This document shows positions 44,046-56,657 of a stretch of DNA of 64,000 nt, piece by piece. Each line of letters starts with the position of its first letter. Positions within the stretch are counted from its first letter, which is position 1. Source of the DNA: Clonostachys chloroleuca (lineage: Eukaryota > Ascomycota > Sordariomycetes > Hypocreales > Bionectriaceae); NCBI GenBank assembly GCA_037952775.1, contig JBANAY010000004.1, positions 2,480,001-2,544,000 on the forward strand, read 5' to 3'. A program made the translations under genes and the position numbers. The notes below the pieces were generated by a model. That model did not search any database. It saw nothing but the letters and a program-made list of their open reading frames with translations, and was not told the origin of the DNA.

Positions 44046-46088
44046 CTACCAGGTTAAATCAATCGCCATACTGCCACCCTGCGCTGGAGCGTAAGCCTCA
44101 GCGGTTGTATGGTCCTCTATCTCAAGTGGCTCGTGCATTCCTGATCCATACATCCGATAGGATTGATTTTTTTGCCGAATAGATATCTGTTGTCGAGGTG
44201 AATAGCCAACAGGGGTATCTATTATCTCAATGGCATCGTGGGCACGGTCAGTTAAGCAAATGATATTGTTCGAAGATGGTTGGTGTCGTGTCATCCCATC
44301 CTGCTTTAAAAGCCAACTTTCCAGATGTTGATACAGCACCATGACCGTGTTCGGAGGAAAAGCGTTCCCTATTTGGCGCTTGATAGATGTTCTTGTTCCT
44401 AGAAATCGATGATACCAAGGGAATCCTTGAAGGCACGCGAATTCCCGAAGGGTGAAATCTCGGGTGCCGTCAGGGTAGCAAGAGTCCGACCCACTTGTCG
44501 TCAGAGTACCAGCTAAGCGATCTGGGTTGTAAGAAGGTCTGGGTGGTTCAAAATGTTTAACTGTAGAAGTGTTGTGAAGTGAATCACTTTGCCGAATGCC
44601 TTGCAGAGCTTCTCGAATCGTTACAAAAGGTTTGAGACCGCCAGCGCCATTCTCGGAGTATAAAGCGTCTGGGTAAGGAGGCAACCTCTCTCCTGGCGCT
44701 GCAGCTATCATGATGAGGCGTTTTCGGTCCTGTGCTGAGCCCCAGGTACAGAGCTTGACTATCTTCCAACGCACCGAATAGCCATATTGGGTGAAATCAT
44801 TGATCAGGGTGCAGAGATACATCCGGTGGCGATCATGGGTGATGCCAAAGGTTTGTTCAACAGTCACAATTCTTGGTCGTACTTTGTCAATGAGTGAACC
44901 ACAAGAGAACAAAGCAAAAATGTTTGTGTCGTCGTGGACGGATTCGCGAGTGTGAGCTGGGGAGAAGAATTGGCAGGGTGGCGATAGGTGTAAAAAGTCC
45001 GCCCGTGGACACCTTCTCTCAGCTCTGACATACTCATCCACGGACCCTTGAAATAGATGAGTATCGGGAAAGTTTATCTTATATGTTGGCCAAACCTCAG
45101 CAGCTTTATCAATGGCGTGCGTAACTTTGAGCCCAGCCATTTTAGCCCCACGAGACACACCACCGGCACCGGCGAACGAATCAAACAAGGTGTATTTCTG
45201 GGAAGCTCTTCGAGGTGTTGGGCGGTGGCCGTTTGTTTTGGTGTCTGTTGTTGGCCGCTCTTCAGCCTCTAAAGGCCAGGAACCACCGGGAAATGATCGC
45301 CCTCGCCAGATGTTACTTATTTCAGCTTCTGCAACTCGATATTTCGCCGCGGAGACCTCGCTTTCATGTATGCGGACTAGGCATTCCTCCAAGGGTTTGA
45401 ACATCGCAGCTTGCCTGAGTGAGCGTATTTCGAACTTCCAACGGCAAACTAATGGATCCGTTTCCTCAGCGACACAGCCTTCTCCTGCTTGATCATGAAG
45501 TAGGCCTACACAAGGGTTGGATACCGAGTGTTGAGGCCAAACAGCGTTGGTGATTATGAGGGTGTGTGATTTTCTCACGAAACGGATATTGGCGTCGACC
45601 AAGGTCGGTGCTCTGGTCACATCATCTCTGTCAAAGTGTAAGATTTGGCACACTTCGTTGCGTTTTTTTGGAAGCATGTTGCATAAGTATCGGTTGCGAA
45701 TATAAGGTATGCCCCGTATCTTGTGCTCTCCCATTATTGTCCGTACGATTGCGCTGATGAGGATAAAGTTCACCTGATATTTGCCGATTTTCACTTGTTG
45801 AACTTCGACGAAATCCCCAGGCTTGATAATCCCTGAAGGTCCTCTGTAGGAAGTAAGCGTATGCTCTCCATATTTGGTTTGAGCTGTAGTCGTTTCGCTG
45901 TCATCGATGGTGAGGTCGATTACCTCGTCGTCCGAGGCGAGGTCAAGGAATATGGTTCGGACTGGCTCTTCTCGTCCGACAGTGCAGGTGGATGAGACAC
46001 TACTCCCGCGGCTTCGTCTCCCACCAGATTGGCGTTCAAAAAGCACCTCCAGGTCGCCTCCTGGATCCAAGCTAAGAAGTCCGGGCAT
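44046..46088 (-). CDS. rid: RID/Masc1-type cytosine-5 DNA methyltransferase
   Basis: An uninterrupted 680-residue frame from the ATG at 46088. In Neurospora, RID is required for repeat-induced point mutation and in Ascobolus Masc1 for premeiotic methylation; both act on duplicated DNA in the nucleus. Methyltransferase motifs in order are motif I DSFAGAGGVSRGA (about 303-315), motif IV SPPCQFFSPAHT with catalytic Cys about 372, motif VI VEQTFG (the EQT variant that separates RID/Masc1 from ENV enzymes), motif VIII QDRKRL (about 453), motif IX REFACLQGFP (about 549) and motif X RQIGNAFPP (about 571). The N-terminal 240 residues include the RID-like segment RGIPYIRNRYLCNMLPKKRNEVCQ, plus DDEVIDLTIDD (about 53-63), a SUMO-interaction-like motif. 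The catalytic residues are intact, so the gene looks functional. Divergent from SEN1 and upstream of the SF1 helicase. Confidence 0.92.
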   Translation of the reverse strand: MPGLLSLDPGGDLEVLFERQSGGRRSRGSSVSSTCTVGREEPVRTIFLDLASDDEVIDLTIDDSETTTAQTKYGEHTLTSYRGPSGIIKPGDFVEVQQVKIGKYQVNFILISAIVRTIMGEHKIRGIPYIRNRYLCNMLPKKRNEVCQILHFDRDDVTRAPTLVDANIRFVRKSHTLIITNAVWPQHSVSNPCVGLLHDQAGEGCVAEETDPLVCRWKFEIRSLRQAAMFKPLEECLVRIHESEVSAAKYRVAEAEISNIWRGRSFPGGSWPLEAEERPTTDTKTNGHRPTPRRASQKYTLFDSFAGAGGVSRGAKMAGLKVTHAIDKAAEVWPTYKINFPDTHLFQGSVDEYVRAERRCPRADFLHLSPPCQFFSPAHTRESVHDDTNIFALFSCGSLIDKVRPRIVTVEQTFGITHDRHRMYLCTLINDFTQYGYSVRWKIVKLCTWGSAQDRKRLIMIAAAPGERLPPYPDALYSENGAGGLKPFVTIREALQGIRQSDSLHNTSTVKHFEPPRPSYNPDRLAGTLTTSGSDSCYPDGTRDFTLREFACLQGFPWYHRFLGTRTSIKRQIGNAFPPNTVMVLYQHLESWLLKQDGMTRHQPSSNNIICLTDRAHDAIEIIDTPVGYSPRQQISIRQKNQSYRMYGSGMHEPLEIEDHTTAEAYAPAQGGSMAIDLTW

Positions 46089-47330
46089 CGTGCTTTCCTA
46101 CATAGGTAAGCCAGAGGCGAAAGGTTGGGTCAACCGAGACGCTTTGAAGGATTATCCGAAGGAGGTATAGTTCTTTTTTCAGGGTCTCTTGATGTATGAT
46201 CATCCGTATGGATAGGGACTAGGTGATCCACGAGATGGCTGGGTGAGGAAGGAAGTATTCTGGAAAGCTTCTGCGGAGATGTGTATCACTTAAAGCGTCG
46301 ATGGCGCATAGCCCGCGGTGTCTTCTCTGTGAATAGATTCCAGATTAAAAAGTGAACGAAGAGAGAATGGTGAAGAACGTGAGGTTTAATGTTTGGGGTT
46401 GGGAAGGTTTGACACCGAAGTGAGAGTCTGGTGAGGGTGGACTTCGTATGCGCAAAGCTGATTGTGTGGTCTTGATGTGTAGCTAGGTAGTAGGTAGGCA
46501 AGGCCAGGTACGAAGCTAAAAAAAAACAAAAACAAAAACACTCATTCTACATGTGGCTCGTTTATTTCCACTGAGGCCTCTACGTCTCAGCAAGCTAGGG
46601 GTATCAATCAGCAGCCGTTGACAGCAGTATCGGGTGGGCACGTGCATCTCTAGGCTTGATACATGAAGCATGTTTGCGAGAGAGTGAGAAGATGCCCATC
46701 GCATCTACCTATGGAAGGCAAGAAAAAGACTCAATAAATGCCTAGCGACTATTTCGATTGCATAAACATAGTCTCTACAGCCTCAAACGCTGAAGGGCTG
46801 TGAGTCTGGAGGTCGGCAGAACCATCCACCGATGGCCGAGATCTCGAACGATGGAAGCACAAAGGCAGGAGCGACCCACACCTCGCACTTAAAACCCCTG
46901 CGCACTAGTACGTACCTTTTGGCGCGTCACTGTTTGGTGCAACCATGAATTTGATGTCAACCGGCTGCTGATACTAGTAGTCTAAATTCCATATAAGCAT
47001 CATCTCAACCCAGATAACCACTTTGCTTCACGACGAGGGACCTCGATAGGACCTCAGGGTTTCTCTGTGAGTTATCTCCTCCACCCCAGCTCGGACGTTC
47101 ATTACGCGTATCCATAGCAACCGTTAAAGTTTGAAGGCCCATGATATGCGCCCCAGCCAGCTTCCAGTGCTCAACTGATTTATTGACGGGTGTTTTAGGT
47201 TTTTTCCTCGTTTTCTACTTTACACGACCCTCGATCTCGAATTCGCTCGTTAGAACTTGCTTTTCAGGAACGAATATTGCGGTTTCTGCTCCGGGCTACG
47301 AGATGTCCAAACGCCGATTGAATCGAGACG
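46089..47330. promoter_or_regulatory. Divergent intergenic region RID-type gene / SEN1
   Basis: 1.24 kb between divergent start codons, so it carries both promoters. An A-rich tract with regular C's (runs of A separated by single C) spans 46519-46541. No coding sequence, RNA or repeat family was recognised. Confidence 0.45.
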
Positions 47331-50300
47331 ATGTCGGATCTTAACGAGGAACTAGCCAAATGGTTCGAGGAACTACAAAAAATACCCCAAGAGCACCATC
47401 TGCTATGCCCTAGGATCTCTGATGAAGATGGCGAGAACTACAAGACTTTGGAAGATCCACACTCGGAGATTTCGATCGAAGAGAAGAAAAAACGTATCCA
47501 AGATGGTGATAGGCGTATTGAGATCACATACTGGAATAGTCTCATATTTGGGTTCGACAAAAGCGATGCCGGGAAGTGGTTGGAGGATTTCACCAGCAGG
47601 TTGGAAAGTTACCTCAAGCACTGCTCCGATTGTGTCCTTAGCTGGCATATGAAACGCAAAGCTCACCTCCAAAAGTTTGCCGAGTATGTGTTCTATTTGC
47701 CACCGCAAAGTAGAAGTAACCGAGTGTACTAATTCTTCTAGGCGCTGGAACGAGGATGCCGTTGCACAAATTCGAGACCTCCTTGATCGACTCGATATCA
47801 AGCGTATCGACCACAACCTAAAATGGGCGAAGGAATTTATTGAGAAGATCGAGGCAACTGGTGCGGTATTCAAGAAGTCTGCATTTGGAGAGTATTTATC
47901 GGAAGTCCACATCGCAGTCTATGAGGCTCTTTGCTGCGTTCCTTATATGGCGATCCCAGACCAGCGAACAACCTTCCAGTATGTTTTCATGAGACTACAG
48001 GGAAAGAGTTATTTGAAGCTTGGTACCAAGGATCCTCTTCCAGGAATGACCTATTTTCTCTTTGATCAGAAAAATGAAGATCGGAGGAAATGGGCCTATG
48101 AAAACTGGAAACATATAGAACCAAACTCTATGAGCGAGGAGCAGTTCGATTGGGCTGTAAGTGGTGGGTTAGTGGCGGCAATGGACGAAATCAGCAAGAA
48201 GGATCTGGCCAGTGCAGTTCCCGAGACATATCTCGAAATCGAAAGATTCTGGCTTGGCTTTGAACAAATCCTCGGGGCCCTGAACGAGCAACTTATTCTT
48301 GCGCGGCTCCGAAGCCTTGAAGTCCGCCCAGGATGCCCGAACATCTACGAATTGCTTTTCCGCCACATCCAATCATGCAGATGCGAAGGAATTCTTGTTG
48401 TCGGGATTAGAATTCTCGTCGCATTCCTCAAAATATCTCCCAAACCTTTCTGGGACGTCATCGGTGATGCTCGACCTAATGTCATTGCCGATCTCATTTG
48501 TGGAAGCCCGGTGTATCAGACACTTCTTCGCCAGTCCTTGGAAGACTGCTGGAGCGAATTTCAGGCAGGACCTGATTCTGTTCCGTTTCCAACCTCGTGG
48601 GTTGGCCCATGGCTTGAGTCGATAGGTCGTGATCGCAGGTACGATGCTTGTGACGGCCTCTTGCATACTCTGTTTGAGACCTTGGCTAAAGATCCGACGA
48701 TTGGGGAACCTGGCCAGGCAGCTTGCATTCGAGCTGGGTTCGACGCGATGACCTTCACTTTGGAAACATTTGTTGGATCCAACAAAAGCTCAGGAAACTC
48801 GCATTTGTATGCCTGCGGCATCTTCAACGTAGTCATGCGCTATAAGGATTTGATTTTGCAAAACCTACATGCTCCAGCAACTTCGCATTTGGGGTGGAAG
48901 ACATTCCATGTTGCCCAAGCTGCGCAAAGCGTGCTGAACTCAGCGATGAAACTCGACATGAAGTTATTTTCTGAAGAGTACCGCACCCTTCGCCGCTCCG
49001 AGAAACTACAATCTACCATCACGAGGAACTCCAAACTATTTTGGGAGGGCATTGTGGAGATGTTCGATTCGTCAACACAGCAAGCTTCGCTAGCAGAAGG
49101 GTTTTTGGTGTCTCTGGAGCCGTTGATTGGCATTGAAAAGATCCGCCCTCTCAAGAAGACCAACCAGCTTGATGAGCCCACCAAGGCATTTAACGTGGCA
49201 CTTGGAGACACAACTGATGTTCTTGCAAGAATATTTAGTCGCATCTCCGAGCTTGATGTCACTGATTTCCAGAATTTATTTGCCAGTAATTTCGTTTTTC
49301 AAGTCACCATTGGTATTTCAATGCACAATGAGTCTGATATTGGCGAAGCATCTTCTGAATTGCTTAAAAGCTGGACAGGGGAGTTGTCAAGAAGTGGTGC
49401 CTTTGAGCAGATCACACAAGACCACCCGGACCAGGCTATAGGCTCTGTCTTGTTTGTTCTTGACAGGGTTCTAAGGCACGCTGCTGATGAAGATCTTCTC
49501 CCTCCCTGGGAGCCAATTCGGCCTATACTTCATATGAGTCGAGACGTGCTTCGGGGGCTTAGCGACCCAACAAACGGAGTTTTGCGAACTAAGACTCTGG
49601 AACCGAAATCGGTTGCCATCGTCTTGCGATGGTGGCAGGAACAATGGCTGTTCATCTCGAGGGCATGCCGAAACATCGAGTCATGGTCGCTCTACGTGTC
49701 AAACAATACCATGCAGGAATTTTGCCGTGAGATCATGGAGTTGGCTGAAGCCTTGATTGCAGAGGATGGCCTGATCACGTCGGTCAGTTCCAAAGCACGG
49801 AACAAAAGCGATCAAGAAATGATGGAGCAGATTCTCAAGCCCGCAAAGGACAATTTTCAGGGTATGGAGAATATGATTCGACTTCGTGATCGGTGGCTGG
49901 TGGACGTCACTGTACGAGTCCTTTGCAAGATTCTCCAACGTCTCCGAGAGAACAACTTGGAGATCGCCGAGAGCTCCCGGAGTCTCATTCTTGATGCCTG
50001 CATTGCCAAAGGCAGCCCACCTCGATACAAACGTCTCACCAATTTGACGGATCAGCAACGGGCCGAGCTGCTTCAAGCGCTAGGTCACACAGATGACGAG
50101 GTACAGGTCCACCAAATCAACGCTATTCAAGGGCGGGCAAAGGATCAAGCGAAGAAACAGAGCAGTTTGGATGCCTGGTCAAAGTCAGGCAGCACAGCAT
50201 CTGGTCATAGCACGCCAAGGACTAACCGAGATGACGTTCTTGAGCTTAGCAAATCTATCGACAACCCGATCCTCAAGCAGCTAGAGGCGAGGAAGCAGCT

Positions 50301-53300
50301 AGAGGCAAAAAGAGCTGCAGCAGCGAAACCGAAACTGCCACCTAAGGTGCCAGACCAAAGGGCCATATCTGCCTTGAAGGAGAGCCGTCAAAGAGAGAAA
50401 GCGGAAAAGCTCAAGCGAGACGCTGAAATTGTTGCGCGAGCTAAGCAGCTTCGGGGAGAGACCGTGCATGGTGAGGGCTCTTCGTTGGCAAAATTGGCAT
50501 CTCTTGGAAAGGATCATTCGAGAAGCGAAATTATGGTCAATAGTTCAGACGAAGAATCTGAAGTCGAGGAAGACTCAGATTCAGATAACCAGCTCGCCGA
50601 ACTAAGCAGCGGAGGTCGGAAGACATTAGATGAGGCGGAGAGACGCAACCGAAAGGCCTTGCTGGATAAGACCCGTAGGCCGGTGAAGAAGATCAAGCAA
50701 CAACGATCTGCGAAGGAGATGCGAGCCCGTATTATCCCCCCAATGGACCGGCTGCATAATACAATTCTTGCCTGGGATATCTTCCATGAAGGAAATGATC
50801 CACCTAGTGGTCCTAAAGGGAGCGAAGTCGCCACGAAATATCCGGACCCCAGGTCGTATCAGAGTACATTCTTCCCCCTCTTGGCCTCAGAAGCCTGGCG
50901 TGCCTTCGTTACTGCTAAAGATGAGATTACTTCTCAACCTTTTGGTATGAAGATCGCAAGCCGAGCTAGTGTTGATAGCTACCTCGAGGTTACTTTCACG
51001 ATGCCCATTGTTCAAAATAAGGACCGCGGTGTTTCCGAGGGAGACATTCTTCTTGTTTCTGAGGCCGAGAAGCCATTGCTGGATTCAACGGCCAAGCACT
51101 GTCTCGCTCGGGTGCATCGTATCCAGTATAAAAAGGATATGATTGAAATCACTTATCGCGTTGCCTCTCGAAACAATCCGTTGTCAATTACTCTCAACCC
51201 CGGCGTTACTGTCTACGGAATAAAAATAACAAACATGACAACCATTGAGCGAGAGTATGCTGCCCTGGAGAGTTTACAGTACTATGACCTAATGGACGAG
51301 ATTCTCAAAGCCGAACCATCCCCGATACTGAGATACGGAGAAGAAAAGGTGACTAAATGGATGGGAAACTGGTCTCTCAACAGAGGGCAAGCCTTGGCCG
51401 TCCTTGGTGCTCAGGAGAACGACGGCTTTACATTGATTCAAGGGTATGTTGATTCTACGAATATCAAACGCAGCCTTCTTTGTGCTGTTGGTACTAATTG
51501 GTTGACAGACCTCCCGGAACCGGAAAGACCAAAACCATCGTTGCGATGGTTGGTGCCTTGCTTTCCGAACAACTGGGGTTGCAGCTGGGCGGGACCCCGA
51601 TTGGCAACCCTCTCAACAGACCAGGGGCACCAACACCTGGACATACTCAGACACGCCCGAAGAAGCTTCTGGTCTGTGCTCCAAGTAACGCAGCCGTAGA
51701 TGAAATCGTCTTGCGTTTGATGGGTGGGATAACGACTATCAATGGTAAGCAGAGCAAAGTCAATGTGCTGCGATTGGGTCGCAGCGAGGCGATTAATGCT
51801 GCTGTGAGAGAGGTCACATTGGACGAAATAGTCAAGAAACGCCTTGAAAGTGACGGAACTCGAGACAAGGCCCAGGCCGATCGAGACAAGCTTCATCAGG
51901 ATGCAGGCAAGATCAGAGAGGAGCTCAACCAGCTCAGACCCCAGCTTGACGAAGCAAGAGGTCAGGATAAAGCAAAGTATGACACATTGTCTCGCCATTT
52001 TGAGCAACTCAAGCGACAACAAATGCAGATTGGCAAGCAGATTGATGCAAACAAAGACAGCGGCAACTCCATTGCAAGAGAAACTGAGCTTCGGCGTCGT
52101 CAGATCCAACAAGAGGTTCTCAACTCAGCCCATGTCCTGTGTGCTACACTCAGTGGTAGCGGTCATGAGATGTTTAGAAACTTGGAAGTTGAGTTCGAAA
52201 CCGTCATCATCGACGAAGCTGCGCAGTGCGTCGAATTGAGTGCTTTGATCCCACTCAAATATGGCTGTTGTAAATGCATCTTGGTTGGAGACCCCAAGCA
52301 GCTTCCGCCCACAGTACTTTCACAGTCCGCCGCGCGTTTTGGTTACGACCAGAGTCTGTTCGTTCGAATGCAGCAGAACCACCCGAAATCAATCCACTTG
52401 CTTGATGTACAGTATCGTATGCATCCCGAGATCAGTACATTTCCCAGCACAGAGTTCTACGAGCGGCAGCTCAAAGACGGCCAAAACATGCTGCAGCTTC
52501 GGCAGCAGCCCTGGCACAAGAACGTCCTTTTGGGGCCCTATCGTTTCTTCGATGTGCAGGGTGTACAAGAAAGGGGCCACAGGGGGCAATCCCTGGTCAA
52601 CACAAGAGAATTGGATGTAGCCATGCAAATCTACGAGCGATTTAGCACCGAGTATCGCGACCTTGATCTAACGCGAAAGATTGGTATCATCACCCCTTAC
52701 AAAGCTCAGCTGTTCGAGCTTCGTGCTCGATTCAAGTCTCGATACGGCGAAAGCATCACAGAAATTATTGAATTCAACACGACAGATGCCTTCCAAGGAC
52801 GAGAATGCGAGATTATCATATTCTCCTGCGTCCGTGCTAGCCCCACGGGTGGTATCGGGTTCATGACAGATATCCGACGTATGAACGTCGGATTAACCCG
52901 AGCAAAGTCGTCTCTTTGGATTCTCGGAGACTCAAGGGCCCTCGTTCAGGGTGAGTTTTGGAAGAAGCTCATCGAGGACTCACAGTCACGCAACTGTTAT
53001 ACAAAGGGTGACATTCTCTCTATGCTCCGAAAGCCGCTTGAACAACGCTCTATAGCGTCCTCGCCGTCGAATGTAACCTCCAATGGAAACCATGAAAACA
53101 AGACCATGGTGATGCGCGATTCTTCCTCGAGCAAGCCCCCTACTTCGACACCTAAGCCTTCTGGGCAGACGCGGCCTGCACCTGCAGCATCTGGGCGAAG
53201 CCCTATCCCGGGTCTCGGATCTGGTCATGATGCAAGGCCCCCGCCACAAGTAGCCGGCCTGCCAGTCATCCATACGTCTTCAGAGAGGTCGCCATCCGAT

Positions 53301-53764
53301 ACCAAGAAGCGACCGTTGGAAGGGCCCGACACGGGTCAGCCAACAACCAAAAGGGTATGTGTACCGTTGACGAGAATCGCAAAGCATGCAGCGTCAGGCT
53401 AATACAATCACAGATCGCCAGCACCGGGCCCCGATCCTCAATGCTGAGCAAATTTGGCCAAAAGCCCAGCAAGGTCAAACCGCAGAAACCACCAACGGAT
53501 CCATCCGCAATGTCGGTTCTGGGAATGGTACCACCTGAAAGGCCTCCTCCCATCCCCAACTCAACACCAGGGGAAGCCCCTCCGCGGCCGATTCCACGAA
53601 ACTCGTCTGATGGGCCAGTGCCACCTAACCCATCGAACAACAAGGTTTGACTCTATAGTTCTTAACCCGTAAATATCAAGAGATCGGCACTAACACTATT
53701 GTAGCCACCTCCACCGAAGGGACCAAAGAAAAAACCAAACTTGTTTGTGCCGCGAAAGCGATAG
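47331..53764 (+). CDS. sen1: Senataxin-family RNA/DNA helicase Sen1
   Basis: Exons 47331-47683, 47742-51443, 51509-53354, 53414-53644 and 53705-53764, all phases consistent, giving 2063 residues, as large as yeast Sen1 (2231). Sen1 unwinds RNA:DNA hybrids and terminates non-coding RNA polymerase II transcription in the nucleus. The first about 1000 residues form the helical SEN1 N-terminal domain; then an acidic/basic linker (SSDEESEVEEDSDSDNQ), the barrel/stalk region, and the helicase core. Core motifs are QGPPGTGKTKT (codon split by intron 2), CAPSNAAVDEI, VIIDEAAQCVELSALIPLKYG, LVGDPKQLPPTVLSQ, LDVQYRMHPEIS, IITPYKAQLFELR, TTDAFQGRECEIIIFSCVRA and RMNVGLTRAKSSLWILGD. The tail is Pro/Ser-rich and ends PRKR. 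The start ATG at 47331 (MSDLNEELAKWF) is the first in frame. Confidence 0.94.
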
Positions 53765-56657
53765 CCAAATGAGCAAGTCTCTACATAGCTGTAGATAAGG
53801 AAGAAGTAATACCATATAGAAGAACGATCTGGCGTCTGAGGAGTATTTGGGCCAGTTAGACTAGACGGAACGCGGGCGAGGTCCGTGCCGTCTCCCCTTC
53901 CCATTTCAAGACCCGTACACATATTTAGGATTTGAACTTCGTAACAAAGGAAGAGCAGATCCACTTGGATCGGCGTGCCATATGCCAATCCGAGGTGCAA
54001 CGCGTAGGCCTCAAAATCGGGAACACACGTTGGAGTAAGAATTATTGACTACTCTGACCAACAGAAAATCCGATGGCCATTTACAGAAAGTGTGTTGGTC
54101 TGTAATCGTATCCCACAAAAGAGCCCACAAAAGAGCCGCAATGCGGTCCGGCTCCTTGTCATGTGCACGAACAGCGTTCACAGCAACGGGTTGCGCCGAC
54201 TGCTGAAGGCAACGGGATCATAGCTTCAACCAAGAATAGGAGGGAAGGATGTTGGGTAAGCTAAAACCAACCGCATTCAAGTCTTACTGCGCAATTTCCA
54301 TGGTCCTGCTGGATGACTTTCGATGCTCTCATGCATGGATGCTTCAATACGTGATGATAGGAAGAACTGTAAGCTGAGGCCAACGCAACATGCAACCAAA
54401 TACCAACAGGCTGAAAAACCCCATCATACTACGTACATGTCCAAGACCCTTGTCCCAATCCATGACACCTTCCAATTGACTGGGGGTACGAAGACGCCCG
54501 ATGTCCCCATTAGGCCATGGGGGAAGAGAGAAGGGGTGCCGGATCGTACCGACCCTGATCAATTGGTCGGAGACATTAGGAGAAAGGAGGAGGAGGAGGA
54601 AGCAAAAAGAAGAGAAAACGGGGCGCTCGGGAGGGGCAGCACACACAAACCGGTAATGAGACTTTTGTAGACGCGGGAGGGTGAGAGTTGGTGAGTGCTG
54701 CTACAGAAGGAGGAGGGGGAAAGTGATAGGTCACAGGTCTAAGGCTATAGGGATTAGTTCCCAAGGTAAGCGTGTTCCTACATAGTATGTGTGTTTGCAG
54801 CTGCCTAAGCATCTATGAATAGCAGGCATATTATAGTCCTCACTGCTACGGAGGAAGAGGCAGTACTGTGGTATTTGATTACCACTGCACTGTTGCGACA
54901 GGGCTGTGGGTGGGTAATTGCCAGCTCTATTATTACGACAGCGACATCCATGTGCAAGGCTTGCTGGTGGAGCAGCTCCTTCGGATCGCAAAATGGTACG
55001 TTTACTGCGTGGCAGAGCGCAAGAGCGAACACTACTATTCACGGCATGCTGTTACTAGGTACCTAGGTATGTGAGGTATACGGAGTACGATTGGTGTATT
55101 GTGTGATGACGGGCGATTGCCTCCAGCCTCCAGGCGCCCAGACGAATAGGAACATGGCAGGATCGGGACTGTGGAATATCGAGGTGCAGCGATCTCCTCA
55201 GCCCCCTCGTGCTGATTGCCCCATTGCGCATACAGACTGCTGCCGTCGGTGAGGAAAGAAGAGGAAGACGACGGCAAGGATGTGTGGACTGAGAAGAGCA
55301 GGCTCGTGCGCCGGGCCCAGCAATTAGCACAGGTGTTAACCATCCAGGACCCTTGATGGATTTGATGGCTGGGGTGATGAATTTGATGGCTGGTTTGTGC
55401 GCAGATATGCACCGGTGATCAAACCCCAACCAAATGGATGGCTCCCAATCACGCCCACCGCTCGCGGAGGGTCCCGCAGCCCAGGCGTCCCCCCTGCACC
55501 CTGGTCCGTGGGAAAAAGAAAGCAAATGCGCCGGTGACTGCCATTGATCACCAGCTGAAGGACACACATCACATCCCGACGGATAGCCACCTGTTCCTGA
55601 TGCGCTGCGATGCGCTGCGACGCGATGCGATGCGATGCACGCTGGCTGCTGGAGGCTGGCCGCCCCCACCCTCCATCCCTTCGCCTTCCTGAATCCTGAC
55701 CTGTGCTCTTGGTGTTGGTGCCCGAGCGACACCGAGTGTGGAGGTAATATCGATCAGCAACTCTTTATTTGGATCAAGGCTTGGGCTGGATGCCACTCCA
55801 CCGCCCGCTGCCGAAAGGCTCGACTGATTGGACTGTCACTCCCTCCCTAGCCCAGGGAAAAGCTGGGTCCAGCATCATCGTCAACATCATCCTCAGCGTC
55901 TTCACTCCCTCCCTCGTTAGTCTTATGATTGGCGTCTCCTGGGGGGCCTGGTCCGGATAGACGCCGTTGGCTGCCCTGGACCAATTCCATCTTGTCGGTC
56001 TCCGGACCCCTGTCGTCCAATGTACTTACTTGGTGATGATGCCCTTGGCCTATTTTTTTCCCTTTCGTTTCTTTTTTTTCCCCTTCATCTTTTTTTCTCT
56101 CCCTTGTTGCTGGCCGTTTCCTGGATTTCTATTTTCTTTTCTTTTTCCTCGTTCATGCTACTCGACTCCCAAGCTGCTGCCCTGGTCCCTTACCACATGG
56201 TAGCTCGCATCTCTCCTTTAACAGTCTAGCAGCCGACCCCAAGCATCTGCCGGGTGATCTGCTGTGACATGCTTCCAGCCCGTCTCGTGTGAGACACGGG
56301 GCCCGGTCTTCCTCGCACAGCATTGCTCTTGTACCGCGCCCTCTCCAGCTTCCTCCCTCCCCGCCAGCGAGTTGCAAGGCTGTCCGAGAAAGGGCGCTGA
56401 TCCTCACCAAGCCTGGCTTGGACAGCTGGAGGTGGTCCCTGAGCCGGTTCGGAAAGTATTAATTAATGTAAGTGCGCTCCAACTGACACAAAGTCTCGAC
56501 ATTTGAAGTTGACTGAGACAGAACTCCATCTTTTTCCAGCACGCGCACCAGCCTCAGCCTGCTGCGCGTCTCACCGAGTTCCACCCTGGGCGTTTACATC
56601 AGGTCTCGTCTCGTATGACGATCCCTTTCTGACCTCGCTGGCGTTTTCACTTGCGCC
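53765..56657. other. Long intergenic region downstream of SEN1
   Basis: 2.9 kb. It contains a GGA-rich stretch (about 54586-54600), a short imperfect TGCGA-type tandem repeat (about 55598-55639), and a long pyrimidine tract (about 56041-56160) that fits a fungal promoter/leader for the gene at 56658. Open frames such as 54323-54670 have an ATG but no recognisable protein and overlap antisense frames, so no gene is called. Confidence 0.45.

Noticed and set aside
54323..54670. 115-codon frame downstream of SEN1
   Set aside because: Short, overlapped by an antisense frame, with low-complexity KEEEEEAKRRE content and no recognisable protein.
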